From CAIKMD01 sp036501365 (lineage in GTDB: Bacteria; Pseudomonadota; Alphaproteobacteria; ATCC43930; CGMCC-115725), in contig DASYAL010000018.1 of the NCBI GenBank assembly GCA_036501365.1, positions 56,650-120,649 of the forward strand: a DNA stretch of 64,000 nt, given 5' to 3'. Made by a program: the position numbers and the translations under genes. Under the pieces are notes generated by a model, which ran no database searches, was not told the DNA's origin, and saw only the letters and a list, made by a program, of their open reading frames with translations. Of this stretch, positions 8,032 through 15,735 are shown one piece after another (the stretch's first letter is position 1; every line of letters starts with the position of its first letter).

Positions 8032-8667
8032 TTGCTCGATAAACTGATCGGCGCGTTGGCTACAGCCATCATCGCCACCATCTCCTCGGCTGGCTATCTC
8101 GGCATTGCCGTGCTGATGGCGATCGAATCGGCCTGCATCCCGCTGCCCTCCGAGATCATCATGCCGTTCTCGGGCTATCTCGTCTCGACCGGCCGCTTCG
8201 ATCTGTTCCTGGTTGCGACCGCCGGCGCGCTCGGCTGCAACATCGGCTCGAGCATCGCCTATGCCGTCGGCTATTACGGCGGCCGGCCGCTGGTCGAGAA
8301 ATGGGGCGCCTATATCCTCGTCAGCCGGCGCGATCTCGAACGGGTCGACCGGTTCTTCGCGCGCTTCGGCGGTATCACCGTCTTCGTCTGCCGCCTGCTG
8401 CCGGTGGTGCGGACCTTCATCGCCCTGCCCGCCGGCATCGCCCATATGAACCAGGTCAAGTTCCAGCTCTATACCTTTATCGGCTCGTGGCCGTGGTGCT
8501 TCGCCCTCGCCTATGTCGGCGAGCAGCTCGGCGCGCGCTGGGACAGCGATCCCGAGTTGCGCGCCCTCTTCCATCGCTTCGACGCGGTGATCGTCGGTGC
8601 GATCCTCGTTCTCGCCATTTGGTATGTCGCGCGCCATTGGAAGCACCGCTTGGGCGCCGAGGATTGA
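8032..8667 (+). CDS. DedA family membrane protein
   Basis: About 211 residues with several hydrophobic segments and the DedA family core: ESACIPLPSEIIMPFSGYL near the N-terminus, GSSIAYAVGYYGGRP, and RLLPVVRTFIALPAG, which includes the conserved Arg of the re-entrant segment. DedA proteins are inner-membrane carriers or scramblases linked to undecaprenyl phosphate or phosphatidylethanolamine flipping. The TTG at 8032 is preferred because an AAGGAA site precedes it by about 9 bp and family members begin there; an ATG at 7954 in frame would add a non-conserved 26-residue extension. It nearly overlaps the DsbB gene. Confidence 0.88.
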   Translation: MLDKLIGALATAIIATISSAGYLGIAVLMAIESACIPLPSEIIMPFSGYLVSTGRFDLFLVATAGALGCNIGSSIAYAVGYYGGRPLVEKWGAYILVSRRDLERVDRFFARFGGITVFVCRLLPVVRTFIALPAGIAHMNQVKFQLYTFIGSWPWCFALAYVGEQLGARWDSDPELRALFHRFDAVIVGAILVLAIWYVARHWKHRLGAED

Positions 8668-8675
8668 GCGATAGC

Positions 8676-9158
8676 ATGGGGACGCTGCGCTTTCCGTTCC
8701 TGTTCTTTCTCGTCGCCAGCGCCGCGGTCGTCGGCGCCGCGCTCGGCTCGCAATATCTCGGCGGGCTGCAGCCTTGCGAGCTCTGCCTTTACGAACGCTG
8801 GCCCTATTACGCGGCGATCGTTCTCGCGATGCTCGGCTTCGCGGTGCGCGGCGGCATGGTCGCGCGCGTCGCAATGTGGCTGATCGTGCTGGTCTTCGTG
8901 GCCAGCAGCTGCCTCGCCACCTATCACGTCGGGGTGGAGCAGCATTGGATCGCCGGTCCGACCGCCTGCACCGGCGGCATCGGCGGCGCTTCGTCGCCGG
9001 ACGAGCTCTTAAAGATGCTTCAGGCGCGCCAGCCAGTGCAGTGCGACGTCGTGCAATGGTCGTTCCGCGGCATCTCGCTCGCCGGCTTCAACCTCATCGC
9101 CTCGGTGCTGCTGTTCGCTGTCTCGCTGGCGATGGCGTTGCGCGGAGCGCGCGAATGA
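8676..9158 (+). CDS. dsbB: Disulfide bond formation protein B
   Basis: A 160-residue four-helix inner-membrane protein that reoxidises DsbA using quinone. The first redox pair is the PCELC (CxxC) motif at the first periplasmic loop, followed by YERWPYYAA; the second pair of cysteines lies in the second periplasmic loop (ACTGG and VQCDV). The ATG at 8676 lies 8 bp after the DedA stop; a TTG overlapping that stop (8664) is an alternative. The stop overlaps the COQ7 start in an ATGA junction. Confidence 0.9.
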   Translation: MGTLRFPFLFFLVASAAVVGAALGSQYLGGLQPCELCLYERWPYYAAIVLAMLGFAVRGGMVARVAMWLIVLVFVASSCLATYHVGVEQHWIAGPTACTGGIGGASSPDELLKMLQARQPVQCDVVQWSFRGISLAGFNLIASVLLFAVSLAMALRGARE

Positions 9159-9685
9159 AGCGGCTCCCCGGCGATCTCAGTGCCGAACGCCAGATCGCGC
9201 GCATGATCCGCGTCGATCATGCCGGCGAATACGGCGCCAAGCGCATCTATGACGGCCAGCTCGCCGTGCTCGGACGTTCACCCGCGGCGAAGAAGATCCG
9301 CCGCATGGCCGAGCAGGAGCAGCGCCATCTCGACGCTTTCGACAAGCTCGTCGTCGAGCGCCGGGTGCGGCCGACGGCGCTGTCGCCGGTCTGGCACGTC
9401 GCCGGCTTCGCGCTCGGCGCGGCGACCGCGCTGCTTGGCACACGCGCGGCGATGGCCTGCACCGTGGCGGTCGAGGAAGTGATCGACGAGCATTACCAAC
9501 GCCAGATCGACGCGCTGGGCGACGACGAGCCCGCGCTCAAGAAATCGCTCGAGGAATTCCGCGCCAACGAGATCGAGCATCGCGACACCGCGCTCGATGC
9601 CGGCGGCGATGCCGCGCCGCCGCTGCTTTCGGCGGCGATCAAGGCCGGATCGCGGCTCGCCATCTGGCTGTCGACACGACTCTGA
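9155..9685 (+). CDS. coq7: COQ7-type 2-polyprenyl-3-methyl-6-methoxy-1,4-benzoquinone hydroxylase
   Basis: A 176-residue ferritin-like di-iron monooxygenase that performs the C6 hydroxylation in ubiquinone biosynthesis. The iron-binding repeats are visible: DHAGEYGA, then the ExxH in EQRHLDAF, VEEVIDEHY, and EIEHRDTA near the C-terminus. It begins in an ATGA overlap with the dsbB stop, so it is translationally coupled. The link of a quinone-dependent DsbB with a ubiquinone enzyme in one operon is functionally sensible but the coupling as such is inference. Confidence 0.93.
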   Translation: MKRLPGDLSAERQIARMIRVDHAGEYGAKRIYDGQLAVLGRSPAAKKIRRMAEQEQRHLDAFDKLVVERRVRPTALSPVWHVAGFALGAATALLGTRAAMACTVAVEEVIDEHYQRQIDALGDDEPALKKSLEEFRANEIEHRDTALDAGGDAAPPLLSAAIKAGSRLAIWLSTRL

Positions 9686-9777
9686 GACGCTGCAGCTGCG
9701 GTTGACAGTCGCGGACGACGGCGGCTTATTGGACCGAAACTGGCCCTGCGCAGACAACCTGGGAGGGAAATGGAATC

Positions 9778-10653
9778 ATGCCGCCGGATGACGCCTTGCG
9801 CGCGCCTCACGGGGCGACGCCCGCGGCCGTTGTCGCCGCGATCGACGCGCGCGCTGAGCGCATCGAGACGCCCTGCGGCAGCGGCAGCATGATCTGGCGG
9901 CGCTGGGGCACGGGGCCGACGCTGGTCCTCCTCCATGGCGGCTACGGGTCGTGGACGCATTGGCTGAAGAACGTCGAAAGCCTCGCCGCGCGCTATCGCG
10001 TGCTCGCGTGCGACCTGCCCGGCCTCGGCGAATCCGCCGACGCGCCCAAACCCTACAGCGCCGAAAGCCTCGCCGCGATCATCGCCGCCGGGATCGAGCG
10101 CGTCGCACCGCGCGAGAGTGTCGCGATGGCGGGATTCTCCTTCGGCGCGGTGATCGGCGGCCACGTCGCGGCGCAACTGGGCGCGCAGGTCTCGTCTTTC
10201 CTGATGCTTGGCGCCGCCGGGCTCGGCCTGCCGCGCAAGCCGCTCGATCTCACCCGCGTCGAGCTCGGCATGACCCCGGTGCAAATCGCCGAGGTGCAGC
10301 GCGGCAATCTCGTCAAGCTGATGTTCGGCGATGCGCGCCGCGTCGACGATCTCGCGGTCCATCTGCAGAACGAGAATACGCGCCGCGGCCGGCTCGACAG
10401 CCGGCCGATCGCCTTCACCGACACGCTGGTCCACACCCTGCCCAAGGCGACGGCGCGGCTCGGCGCGATCTGGGGCGCGCAGGACGCCACCGCCCTCGGC
10501 TTGATCGAGCAGAATTTCGCGGTGCTGCGGCGGCTGCGTCCCGGCGTTTATTGCGATACCATCGCCGATGCCGGGCACTGGGCGCAGTGGGAGCAGCCCG
10601 CCGCTTTCGGGGCCAAGCTCGACGCGTTCATCGCGGGAAAGGCTGGTTCGTGA
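9778..10653 (+). CDS. Alpha/beta hydrolase, first gene of ABC operon
   Basis: A 291-residue alpha/beta-hydrolase-fold enzyme. The oxyanion motif LLHGGYGSW is near residue 50, the nucleophile elbow is GFSFG (Ser) near residue 118, the acid is likely in GAQDA and the histidine in DAGHW near the end. Its last base pairs overlap the GTG start of the ABC permease, so it is the leading gene of a hydrolase-permease-ATPase-amidohydrolase operon. A GGGAGGG site precedes the ATG. It probably hydrolyses an ester or a ring-fission product imported by the transporter; this is inferred from context. Confidence 0.88.
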   Translation: MPPDDALRAPHGATPAAVVAAIDARAERIETPCGSGSMIWRRWGTGPTLVLLHGGYGSWTHWLKNVESLAARYRVLACDLPGLGESADAPKPYSAESLAAIIAAGIERVAPRESVAMAGFSFGAVIGGHVAAQLGAQVSSFLMLGAAGLGLPRKPLDLTRVELGMTPVQIAEVQRGNLVKLMFGDARRVDDLAVHLQNENTRRGRLDSRPIAFTDTLVHTLPKATARLGAIWGAQDATALGLIEQNFAVLRRLRPGVYCDTIADAGHWAQWEQPAAFGAKLDAFIAGKAGS

Positions 10654-11489
10654 GCGAGCACGCCGCCTCGGCCCCGGTCACGGCGGCGGCACCGCGGACA
10701 CGCGGCGCGCTGGCGCGCTGGTGGGACCGCAAGGGGCTGGTCAATTGCCTGCGCATCGGCGCGCTGACGATTTTCTTCGGCGCCTGGGAAGGCGCGTCGC
10801 GCGCCGGCTGGCTCGACCCGCTCTTCGCCTCGAGCCCGTCGTTGATCGTCGAGAAGCTCGCCTCGATGATCGCCGACGGCAGCATCTGGCCGCATGTGCT
10901 GGCGAGCGCCAACATCGCCGGCCTGGGCTTCGGCCTGTCCGTGCTGGTCGGCGTGCCGATGGGCCTCGCCATGGGCCGCTCGCTGACGCTGCGCTCGACG
11001 CTCGAGCCCTTCACCGTCGCCCTCAACGCCTCGCCGCAGGTCGCTTTCCTGCCGTTGCTCATCATCTGGCTCGGGATTGGCGTCGCCTCGAAAGTCGCAC
11101 TCGTCTTCTTGGGCTCGTTCATCATCATGGTGATCAACACCGAGACCGGCGTCGAGCAGGTCGATCGCCGGCTGATCGAGACCGCGCGCGCTTTCATGGC
11201 GAACGAGCGGCAGATCATGCTGAAGGTCATCCTGCCCTCGGCCCTGCCCTATATCATCGCCGGCATGCGCCTCGGCGTCGGCCGCGCTCTGGTGATGGTG
11301 GTGGTGGCCGAGATTTACGCTGCAACCAAGGGCCTCGGCTACCTCATCTTCCAGGCCGGCGGGCTTTACGACACAGCGCAGGTCTTCGTCGGCGTCGTCA
11401 TCCTCGCCGGTGCCGGCGTGATCCTCAATACTTTCCTGCGCTGGCTCGAGAAGCGGCTCGCGCCATGGCAGCACGTGCAGGCCGAATGA
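10650..11489 (+). CDS. ABC transporter permease (SsuC/TauC-type)
   Basis: A 279-residue inner-membrane permease with about six hydrophobic segments. The EAA loop that contacts the ATPase appears as ETARAFMANERQIMLKVILPSALP, split here as ETARAFM and LPSALPYIIAG. It belongs to the nitrate/sulfonate/taurine permease branch. The GTG start at 10650 overlaps the preceding TGA by 4 bp. It pairs with the ATPase gene 10 bp downstream. No periplasmic binding protein is encoded in this operon; candidates are the orphan NMT1-type proteins at 52894-53913 and 58613-59665. Confidence 0.9.
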   Translation: MSEHAASAPVTAAAPRTRGALARWWDRKGLVNCLRIGALTIFFGAWEGASRAGWLDPLFASSPSLIVEKLASMIADGSIWPHVLASANIAGLGFGLSVLVGVPMGLAMGRSLTLRSTLEPFTVALNASPQVAFLPLLIIWLGIGVASKVALVFLGSFIIMVINTETGVEQVDRRLIETARAFMANERQIMLKVILPSALPYIIAGMRLGVGRALVMVVVAEIYAATKGLGYLIFQAGGLYDTAQVFVGVVILAGAGVILNTFLRWLEKRLAPWQHVQAE

Positions 11490-11499
11490 GCGTGACGCC

Positions 11500-12285
11500 A
11501 TGATCGAAGTGCGCGGCATCTCGCATGGCTATATGACCGCCGACGGCACCAGCGTGTTCCAAGCGCTGAGCGATGTGTCGCTCAGCATCGAGAGCGGCAC
11601 CTTCGTCTCCTTCCTCGGCCCTTCCGGCTGCGGCAAGACGACGCTGCTGCGGATCATCAACGGCCTCATCAAGCCGACCGCCGGCGAGATCCGGATCGGC
11701 GGCATACGCGTCGACGGGCCGGCATCCGACCGCGCCATGGTGTTCCAGGAATTCAACCTGCTGCCCTGGCGGACGGCGCGCGGCAATGTCGAATTTCCCC
11801 TGGAGGTGCAGGGCATCGCGCGCGGCGAACGCGACGAGGTCGTTACCCGCGTGCTCGGGCAAGTCGGGCTCGAGCGTTTCGGCGATTTCTATCCGCACCA
11901 ACTGTCGGGCGGGATGAAACAGCGCGTCGGCCTCGCGCGCGCGCTCGGTGTCGGCCCGGCTTATCTGCTGATGGACGAACCTTTCGGCGCGCTCGATCCG
12001 CAAATCCGCGAGATGATGCAGCTGGAGCTGATGAAACTCTGGGACAATGACCGCAAGACCGTGGTATTCGTCACCCATAGCGTGGACGAGGCGGTGTTCC
12101 TCTCCGATCGCGTGGTGATGTTCGGCACCTCGCCGGGCCGCATCGTCGCCGATCTCGCCATCGACCTGCCGCGGCCGCGCTGGACGGACGACGAGGCGAT
12201 CAAGACCAGCGCCAAATTCATCCAGTACCGCAACGACATCTGGCGCCTGTTGAAGCACCAACTCAACGCCATGCCGGCCCGGTAG
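11500..12285 (+). CDS. ABC transporter ATP-binding protein (SsuB/TauB-type)
   Basis: A 261-residue ATPase with Walker A GPSGCGKTT near residue 43, Q-loop VFQEFNLLPW, signature LSGGMKQRVGLARAL, Walker B YLLMDEPFGALD and switch His in VFVTHSVDEA. It energises the adjacent permease. Similarity in motif context (LLPWRTARGNVEFPLE) is to nitrate/sulfonate/taurine importers. It starts 10 bp after the permease stop and is followed 33 bp later by an amidohydrolase, with a GGGAGGA site between. Confidence 0.93.
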   Translation: MIEVRGISHGYMTADGTSVFQALSDVSLSIESGTFVSFLGPSGCGKTTLLRIINGLIKPTAGEIRIGGIRVDGPASDRAMVFQEFNLLPWRTARGNVEFPLEVQGIARGERDEVVTRVLGQVGLERFGDFYPHQLSGGMKQRVGLARALGVGPAYLLMDEPFGALDPQIREMMQLELMKLWDNDRKTVVFVTHSVDEAVFLSDRVVMFGTSPGRIVADLAIDLPRPRWTDDEAIKTSAKFIQYRNDIWRLLKHQLNAMPAR

Positions 12286-12318
12286 CGCCAGGAAGCGGCC
12301 GGCTTTCAGGGAGGAACC

Positions 12319-13404
12319 ATGAGCGATCGGGCATTGATTTTCGGCACGGCCTCGCGCCGCGATTTCATCACCGGCATTGCTGCCGCTACGGGCGCGGCGA
12401 TGATTGCGCCGGGCTTCGTCCGGCCGAGCATCGCCGCCGGCAAGGTGAAGCGCATCGACATGCATCACCATTTCCTGCCCCAGGACTACATGAAGGCCGA
12501 GGCCGAGCGCTCGCATAACGAGCATGGCAATTCGGCGATGTTCTCCTGGACCGCCGAGGGCGACATCGAGGCCTGCGACAAGGCCGGCGTGGATTTCGCC
12601 GTCGCCTCGATCTCGACGCCGGGCGTGTGGATTCCCGGCAACATCGATCTGAGCCGCAAGCTCGCGCGGCAATGGAACGAGGCGGCGGCGAAGGCGGTGC
12701 ATGACCATCCGACGCGCTTCGGGTTCTTCGCGCCGGTGCCGCTGCCCGACACCGACGGAACGCTGAAGGAGATCGACTACGCCTATGGCACGCTCCATGC
12801 CGACGGCATCAATTTCCTCTCCAATTACGAAGGCAAATGGCTCGGCGATGCGAGCTTCACGCCGGTGATGGAGGACCTCAACCGGCGTAAGTCCGTGGTC
12901 TATGTCCACCCCACCTTCTCGCCGTGCTGCACCAACAACATGGTGGCAGGACTGGTCGCGCCGAGTCTCGAATTCCCGTTCGACACGACCCGGACGATCG
13001 TCAGCCTCGTCACCCAGGGCGTGACGACGCGCTTCCCCAATATCCGCTTCATCTTCTCGCATGGCGGCGGCGCCATCACCGGCATCTACGGCCGGATTGC
13101 CGAGACGGCGCAGATGCCCGCCTTCAAGGGCAAGTTCGCCAATATGCATGCCGAGCTGGTGAAGCTCTATTACGACACGGCGAGCCTTAGCCCCGAGGTA
13201 ACTTTGCCGGCGCTGCTCAAAATGGTGCCGGCGACGCAGGTGTTGCTCGGCAGCGACTATCCGCTCGCCGGGCCGCCGCCGACCGATGTGATGGTTCAAA
13301 AGGCCGTCAAGGAATTCGAGGACATGCATCCGCCGGCGAAGCTGAAACAGGCGGTTGAGCACGACAACGCCGTGCGCCTGCTGCCGCGCATCGCAAAAAT
13401 CTGA
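12319..13404 (+). CDS. Amidohydrolase (ACMSD-like superfamily) with Tat signal
   Basis: A 361-residue metal-dependent amidohydrolase of the amidohydrolase-2/ACMSD branch, whose members decarboxylate or hydrolyse aromatic ring-derived acids. The N-terminus has a twin-arginine signal (SRRDFITG followed by a hydrophobic stretch), so export in folded form is likely. Metal sites are seen as HxH in DMHHHF, VHPTF, FSHGGG and GSDYP. The next gene is a paralogue without this signal. It belongs to the hydrolase/ABC operon. Substrate unknown. Confidence 0.88.
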   Translation: MSDRALIFGTASRRDFITGIAAATGAAMIAPGFVRPSIAAGKVKRIDMHHHFLPQDYMKAEAERSHNEHGNSAMFSWTAEGDIEACDKAGVDFAVASISTPGVWIPGNIDLSRKLARQWNEAAAKAVHDHPTRFGFFAPVPLPDTDGTLKEIDYAYGTLHADGINFLSNYEGKWLGDASFTPVMEDLNRRKSVVYVHPTFSPCCTNNMVAGLVAPSLEFPFDTTRTIVSLVTQGVTTRFPNIRFIFSHGGGAITGIYGRIAETAQMPAFKGKFANMHAELVKLYYDTASLSPEVTLPALLKMVPATQVLLGSDYPLAGPPPTDVMVQKAVKEFEDMHPPAKLKQAVEHDNAVRLLPRIAKI

Positions 13405-13418
13405 ACCGGAGAGAAGAG

Positions 13419-14456
13419 ATGGCCGTTCGCAAGAAGAAGAAGAAAGCGCCGCCCGCCCGGAAGAAGGCGGCGAAGAAGAAAGCCGGCGCACCGAAAGCGC
13501 CGGCGATCCGCAAACCGCGCGGACGGATCGATCTGCATCATCACTTCCTGCCGCAGGCCTATATGGCCGAGGAGAAGCAGCGCAGCAGCGCGGTGCATGG
13601 CAACACCGACATGCTGAGCTGGACGCCGGAAAAATCGATCGCGGAGATGGACAAGGCCGGCGTCGCGTTCGCCTTCGCCTCGACCTCGACGCCCGGCGTC
13701 TGGTATGGCGATGTCGAGCTGGGCCGGCGGCTCGCGCGGCAGTGGACTGACGCCGCCGCCGAGGCGATCGCCAAATACCCGACGCGCTTCGGCTTGTTCG
13801 CGCCGTTGCCATTGCCAGACACCGACGGCAGCCTCGCCCAAATCCGCCATGCGCTCGATCAGGTGAAGGCCGACGGGCTCGGGCTGCTCGCCAATTTCGA
13901 AGGCAAATGGCTCGGCGATTCGAGCTTCGCGCCGGTGATGGAGGAACTCAATCGCCGCCAGGCGATCGTCTATGTCCATCCGACCTTCACGCCTTGCGTC
14001 ACCAACACGGTTCCCGGCGCGGCGATGCAGCTCGTGGAATTCCCGTTCGAGACGACGCGCACCATCGCCAGCCTCGTCATGAGCGGCACGACCACGCGCT
14101 TTCCCGAGATCCGCTGGATCTTCGCGCATAACGGCGGCGCGACGCCGATGCTGATCGGCCGGCTCGAAGAGCAGGACCATCGCCCGGTCGGCAAGAACTT
14201 CCCGGCCGGCATGCGCGCGGAGCTGAGGAAATTCTATTACGACAACGCCAGCGCCTGGAACAGCTCGGCCATGGCGGCGCTGATGAACCTCGTGCCGCGC
14301 GATCACATGTTCTTCGGCAGCGATTATCCGTTCCTCTCGGCGACCGAGGCGGTGCATAAATTCGACCGGCTGAACCTCGACCCCGGCATCCGCGCCGCGA
14401 TCGAGCGCAACAACGCCTTCAAGCTGTTCCCGCGGCTGAAGCAGTTGAAGATTTGA
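13419..14456 (+). CDS. Amidohydrolase paralogue with lysine-rich N-terminus
   Basis: A 345-residue paralogue of the preceding protein: both share FLPQ, TPGVW, EGKWLGD and GSDYP segments in the same order. Metal motifs are DLHHHF, VHPTF, FAHNGG and GSDYP. Instead of a Tat signal the first 35 residues are almost only Lys, Ala, Arg and Pro (starting MAVRKKKKKAPPARK), a disordered basic tail of unknown role. It begins 14 bp after the paralogue stop, with a GGAGAGAAG site. It is likely a tandem duplicate whose localisation has diverged. Confidence 0.87.
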   Translation: MAVRKKKKKAPPARKKAAKKKAGAPKAPAIRKPRGRIDLHHHFLPQAYMAEEKQRSSAVHGNTDMLSWTPEKSIAEMDKAGVAFAFASTSTPGVWYGDVELGRRLARQWTDAAAEAIAKYPTRFGLFAPLPLPDTDGSLAQIRHALDQVKADGLGLLANFEGKWLGDSSFAPVMEELNRRQAIVYVHPTFTPCVTNTVPGAAMQLVEFPFETTRTIASLVMSGTTTRFPEIRWIFAHNGGATPMLIGRLEEQDHRPVGKNFPAGMRAELRKFYYDNASAWNSSAMAALMNLVPRDHMFFGSDYPFLSATEAVHKFDRLNLDPGIRAAIERNNAFKLFPRLKQLKI

Positions 14457-14461
14457 AAATA

Positions 14462-14541
14462 CGTCATTGCGAGCGTAGCGAAGCAATCCAGAACTGCAAA
14501 TGATGCTGGATTTCTTCGTCGCTGCGCTCCTCGCAATGACG
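14462..14541. repeat. REP-like palindrome, CGTCATTGCGAG type
   Basis: An imperfect inverted repeat whose ends are CGTCATTGCGAG and CTCGCAATGACG, with inner arms GAAGCAATCCAG and CTGGATTTCTTC. A second copy lies at 58518-58599. Such elements are common between genes in alphaproteobacteria. It sits just after the amidohydrolase stop and may form the mRNA 3' end. Confidence 0.8.
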
Positions 14542-14601
14542 GTGCCTTGCACGCATTAAGCGCACTCGCCATATTAAGGGGAACGAGTGCGAGCGCGAAC
14601 C

Positions 14602-14829
14602 ATGGCCGAATCCGACCCCAAGCCGACCGAAAGCCCGCAAACCGAGAGCAACCCGATCCAGGTGTTCTCGAGCGAGCAATCGATCCACGACGCGATGCGT
14701 CAACAGATCGCGGAGCTACTCGCCAATTCCGATCTCACGGAAGAGCAGAAGCAGCAGATCCTGGTCTCGATGTCCTGCCCCTGCTGCGGCGGCGGGGGCG
14801 TATCACTCAGTATCAAGCTCAAGGACTGA
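14602..14829 (+). CDS. Small uncharacterised protein with CPCC motif
   Basis: A 75-residue protein I do not recognise. The first 25 residues are polar and rich in Pro, Ser and Glu; residues 25-57 look like two short helices (ending LTEEQKQQILVSM); then comes SCPCCGGGG with three cysteines at about 59, 61 and 62, and a short strand VSLSIKLKD. The cysteines could bind zinc or form a thiol site. The ATG at 14602 starts at MAESDPK; an upstream GTG at 14587 is in frame. It lies 15 bp before the epoxide-hydrolase-like gene and may be coexpressed. Confidence 0.6.
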   Translation: MAESDPKPTESPQTESNPIQVFSSEQSIHDAMRQQIAELLANSDLTEEQKQQILVSMSCPCCGGGGVSLSIKLKD

Positions 14830-14844
14830 TCGGCAGCGGGACCG

Positions 14845-15735
14845 ATGCAGCGCACGGTCCGCACACCGACCCTCGAAATCGCCTATCTCGAAAGCGGCCC
14901 GCGCGACGGCGATCCGGTCGTGCTGCTCCATGGCTGGCCGTCCGATGTCCATGATTGGGATGCTGTCGCCGCCGCACTGGCCGCCCATGGGTTTCGCGTG
15001 TTGGTGCCGTGGCTGCGCGGTTTCGGCGCGACGCGATTCCTCGATCCGGCGACGCCGCGCTCGGGGCAACAAGCCGCGCTGGGCGCCGATCTGCGCGATT
15101 TCCTCGACGCGCTGAAGATCGAGCGCACGCTTCTCGCCGGCTACGATTGGGGCGGACGCGCTGCCTGTGTCGTGGCGGCGCTGTGGCCGGAGCGCGTGCG
15201 CGGTCTCGTCTCGATCACCGGCTACAATATCCAGAACATCGCGCGCAGCGGCCAACCGGCACCGGCCGAGCAAGAATATCGCTTGTGGTATCAGTGGTAT
15301 TTCCAGAGCGAACGCGGCCGCGCCGGGCTTGAGGCCAACCGGCGTGATATCGCAAGGCTCTTATGGCATTTGTGGTCGCCTAATTGGCGCTTCGAGGAGG
15401 CGACCTTCGCCGCGACCGCGCCGAGCTTCGACAATCCCGATTTCGTCGCGGTGACTATTCAGTCTTATCGGCATCGCTATGACCACGCGCCGGGCGATCC
15501 GGCTTTCGAGACGATCGAGCAACGTCTCGCCTTCACGCCGCCGATTGCGGTGCCTACCGTCGTCTTGCACGGCGCCTGCGACGGCGTCGGGCCGGCGATC
15601 CAATCCGAAAATCACGCACGTCATTTCACCGCGCACTACGAGCGCCAGGTCGTTCCGGTCGCCGGCCACTTCCTCTCGCGCGAAGCGCCACAAGTGGTGA
15701 TCGGCGCGGTACGCGCGCTCGCGGCGACGCCTTAA
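14845..15735 (+). CDS. Alpha/beta hydrolase, epoxide hydrolase/haloalkane dehalogenase-like
   Basis: A 296-residue alpha/beta hydrolase. The oxyanion motif LLHGWPSD near residue 30 is of the HGxP type, and the nucleophile elbow is GYDWGG with Asp instead of Ser, as in soluble epoxide hydrolases and haloalkane dehalogenases. The acid probably lies in HGACDGV and the base in VAGHFLSRE. The stop overlaps the stop of the convergent hydantoinase B gene by 3 bp. Epoxide hydrolysis is the likelier activity, but dehalogenation cannot be excluded. Confidence 0.88.
   Translation: MQRTVRTPTLEIAYLESGPRDGDPVVLLHGWPSDVHDWDAVAAALAAHGFRVLVPWLRGFGATRFLDPATPRSGQQAALGADLRDFLDALKIERTLLAGYDWGGRAACVVAALWPERVRGLVSITGYNIQNIARSGQPAPAEQEYRLWYQWYFQSERGRAGLEANRRDIARLLWHLWSPNWRFEEATFAATAPSFDNPDFVAVTIQSYRHRYDHAPGDPAFETIEQRLAFTPPIAVPTVVLHGACDGVGPAIQSENHARHFTAHYERQVVPVAGHFLSREAPQVVIGAVRALAATP

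Noticed and set aside
11425..13812. A 795-residue open frame opposite the ABC and amidohydrolase genes
   Set aside because: It is antisense to well-supported genes; its composition is that of a GC-rich shadow frame.
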